Source: Candidatus Bathyarchaeota archaeon
GTDB lineage: Archaea > Thermoproteota > Bathyarchaeia > TCS64
Direction of reading: 5' to 3'
Length of the DNA: 14,667 nucleotides
Assembly (NCBI GenBank): GCA_014730055.1
Contig: WJIV01000135.1
Span: forward strand, 1 to 14,667
Shown: one piece after another, positions 13,627 through 14,667 of the stretch
Layout of the letters: the number at the start of each line of letters is the position of its first letter
Numbering within the stretch: position 1 is the first letter of the stretch
Made by a program: the position numbers and the translations under genes
The notes under the pieces: model-generated
Databases searched by the model: none
What the model was told of the DNA's origin: nothing
The model's input: the letters and a program-made list of their open reading frames with translations, nothing else

Positions 13627-13891
13627 ACTTCTTTAGCGTAATCGTTATGTTGCTCACGTTTCTGGGCTCACCGCGCTCAGATTCGAGCTCTTCAGTTCCG
13701 ATTTCAATAGAATCAACAACCAGATCTGTTAAAAACCTATTCCTAGTTATCTCGGCAACATCTACAGCGTGGCTTATTGCCCGTCCTCGTGCCATTAGTT
13801 TAACCGAGTCATTATCTGCCATGACCTGTAGTACTGCTGTGCAGTAACTCATCGCTGGTTTTGAGCCTATGTATACAATGTTGTTACTCAT
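13625..13891 (-). CDS. albA: Alba chromatin / nucleic-acid-binding protein
   Basis: This protein of about 88 residues is the archaeal Alba (Sac10b) chromatin and RNA-binding protein, an IF3-C-like dimer. It starts SNNIVYIGSKPAMSYCTAV, containing the conserved IGxKPxMxY region whose lysine contacts DNA. It has LMARGRAISHAVDVAEI in the middle helix, and ends with SNITITLKK. A longer frame exists from a GTG at 13939, but Alba homologues begin at the SN..VYIG strand, so ATG at 13891 is chosen, with ATG at 13897 as a near alternative. GATTTAAAC (13951-13959) is the probable TATA box. The cold-shock gene follows after 10 bases, pairing two nucleic-acid-binding proteins in one transcript. Confidence 0.93.
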   Translation of the reverse strand: MSNNIVYIGSKPAMSYCTAVLQVMADNDSVKLMARGRAISHAVDVAEITRNRFLTDLVVDSIEIGTEELESERGEPRNVSNITITLKK

Positions 13892-13950
13892 CGTCATCCC
13901 GGGGTAATATACTAGTGAGGCTAAGTATAAGAAACCCACTCATCAACCGA

Positions 13951-13959
13951 GTTTAAATC
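13951..13959 (-). promoter_or_regulatory. TATA-box for the alba-csd pair
   Basis: The minus strand reads GATTTAAAC. Transcription would start near 13929, giving a leader of about 38 bases to ATG 13891 and excluding the longer GTG-started frame at 13939. Confidence 0.45.
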
Positions 13960-13968
13960 AAGCTTTTT

Positions 13969-14583
13969 CTAAGGTGTTACGTGTTTAGTAAATACTTCTA
14001 GAGAGTTTTTCAGGTAGAAATAATTTGATAAGACGAATATAGAAAGGGGTATTAATGCATTAAGAAATTGAGCAGGAGCATTTCTTAGTGTTCCTATCAA
14101 GATGAATAAACCTGAGAAAATTCCGGTTAATATCCTAATACTCTTGGTCGCAATTGCTATTTTTCCTAATCCTTTAATTAAATTCTGGAGACTGATATAT
14201 CTCTCTGTAAGGAAAACTCGTAGAGCCATTGTGTTTATTCTTAATATATCTGAGTTGATCCATTCCTCGCTTATTATTGAGTTAATGTCCCCAGTCATAT
14301 CTATATTATAGAGGGATACAAGACTATCATCAACGAAAATTCTAATAGTAATTATTCTCGAAAATAAGTTGAACCTTCTTTCTCTTAGTATCTTATAGAT
14401 TTCATATATGCTATATTCTTCTTCTTGTCTTATTTGTTCAAAAGCATTTACAATGGCTTCATGGATAAACCCCGACCTAAGTGCATTTTTGTTAGCTCTT
14501 ATTTCGATTGTACCTTGGTCAGATATCTCTAGCTCTATTGGCTTGTTACCTTCCTGGGGTACCGCAAGTCTCAGGGACTGCAT
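13969..14583 (-). CDS. Unknown protein with C-terminal two-helix membrane anchor
   Basis: I do not recognise this 204-residue protein. A soluble N-terminal part (1-145) mixes beta-rich and helical segments: SLRLAV, PIELEISDQGTIEIRA, then a helical block around 35-70 (HEAIVNAFEQIRQEEEYSIY). Two hydrophobic helices follow at about 149-166 and 172-191, with the C terminus probably in the cytoplasm. No enzyme motif, metal-binding cluster or signal peptide is visible. The codons are visibly AT-richer than those of the LuxE or MFS genes. The gene starts six bases after the stop of a gene cut by the right edge, with a weak AGGAT ahead of ATG 14583, so it is probably the second gene of an operon. Alba downstream has its own promoter. 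Confidence 0.6.
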   Translation of the reverse strand: MQSLRLAVPQEGNKPIELEISDQGTIEIRANKNALRSGFIHEAIVNAFEQIRQEEEYSIYEIYKILRERRFNLFSRIITIRIFVDDSLVSLYNIDMTGDINSIISEEWINSDILRINTMALRVFLTERYISLQNLIKGLGKIAIATKSIRILTGIFSGLFILIGTLRNAPAQFLNALIPLSIFVLSNYFYLKNSLEVFTKHVTP

Positions 14584-14589
14584 CTTATC

Positions 14590-14667
14590 CTATGTTATGA
14601 ACTCGCGAAGTTCTTTTACTACACTGACAGTTGTGGTTATCACCGTTCTCCAGTTTTCCATGGCGAT
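14590..14667 (-). CDS. Partial CDS, C-terminal end (right edge)
   Basis: A minus-strand frame is open from the window edge to a TAG stop at 14592-14590. It reads IAMENWRTVITTTVSVV and ends KELREFIT. It stops six bases before the ATG of the unknown membrane protein. This spacing suggests the last codons of an upstream gene in the same operon. The fragment is too short to assign a family, and a 23-codon ORF from the ATG at 14661 cannot be excluded. Confidence 0.4.
   Translation of the reverse strand: MAMENWRTVITTTVSVVKELREFIT

Noticed and set aside
13892..13939. GTG-started 16-residue extension of Alba
   Set aside because: Alba homologues begin at the SN..VYIG strand, and the probable TATA box (13951-13959) places the start site near 13929, downstream of this GTG.

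Overview
The window is archaeal chromosome. The diagnostic genes are a transcription factor B (TFB) with its zinc ribbon, B-reader and two cyclin repeats, and an Alba chromatin protein. TATA-like boxes (TTTAAA, TTATAAA, AATATA types) lie about 25 bases ahead of many start codons. A cold-shock-domain protein and moderate base composition suggest a mesophile. I cannot fix the phylum from sequence alone; a mesophilic Thermoproteota (Bathyarchaeia-like) or Asgard lineage would fit. No tRNA, rRNA, CRISPR array, insertion sequence or integrase was seen.

Layout. Positions 1-1941 (minus): a class-I glutamine amidotransferase-like peptidase (C26), an AEC-type permease 21 bases behind it, then the N-terminal part of a gene cut by the left edge. 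Positions 2049-4572 (plus): a GNAT acetyltransferase, a small DUF3303-like protein, a zinc-ribbon membrane protein and a radical SAM/SPASM enzyme, the first three followed by T-runs. Positions 4569-7412 (minus): a LuxE-like acyl-protein synthetase just behind an ICMT/PEMT-type membrane methyltransferase, and an M55 D-aminopeptidase upstream. Positions 7584-8147 (plus): a second GNAT. Positions 8144-10926 (minus): a likely operon of a bactofilin-like beta-helix protein, an MFS transporter and an Asp/Glu/hydantoin racemase-family protein lacking the first active-site cysteine. Positions 11042-14667 (minus): an orphan Dam-type adenine methylase, TFB, a small zinc-ribbon protein, an Alba/cold-shock gene pair, an unknown two-helix membrane protein and the tail of a further gene at the right edge.

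How the genes fit together. Positions 12019-13891 hold information-processing genes (TFB, Alba, CSD). The rest is a mixed set of small-molecule, peptide and lipid enzymes with two transporters. Three minus-strand gene pairs or sets are tight enough to be cotranscribed: C26-AEC, ICMT-LuxE and bactofilin-MFS-racemase. Two convergent junctions share stop-codon bases with 4-base overlaps. Promoter spacing suggests several leaderless transcripts, while other genes (notably the cold-shock gene) use Shine-Dalgarno sites. The most unusual points are the racemase-like enzyme and its operon, the LuxE-like synthetase with no LuxC reductase beside it, and the orphan methylase that keeps the residues used for GATC recognition.
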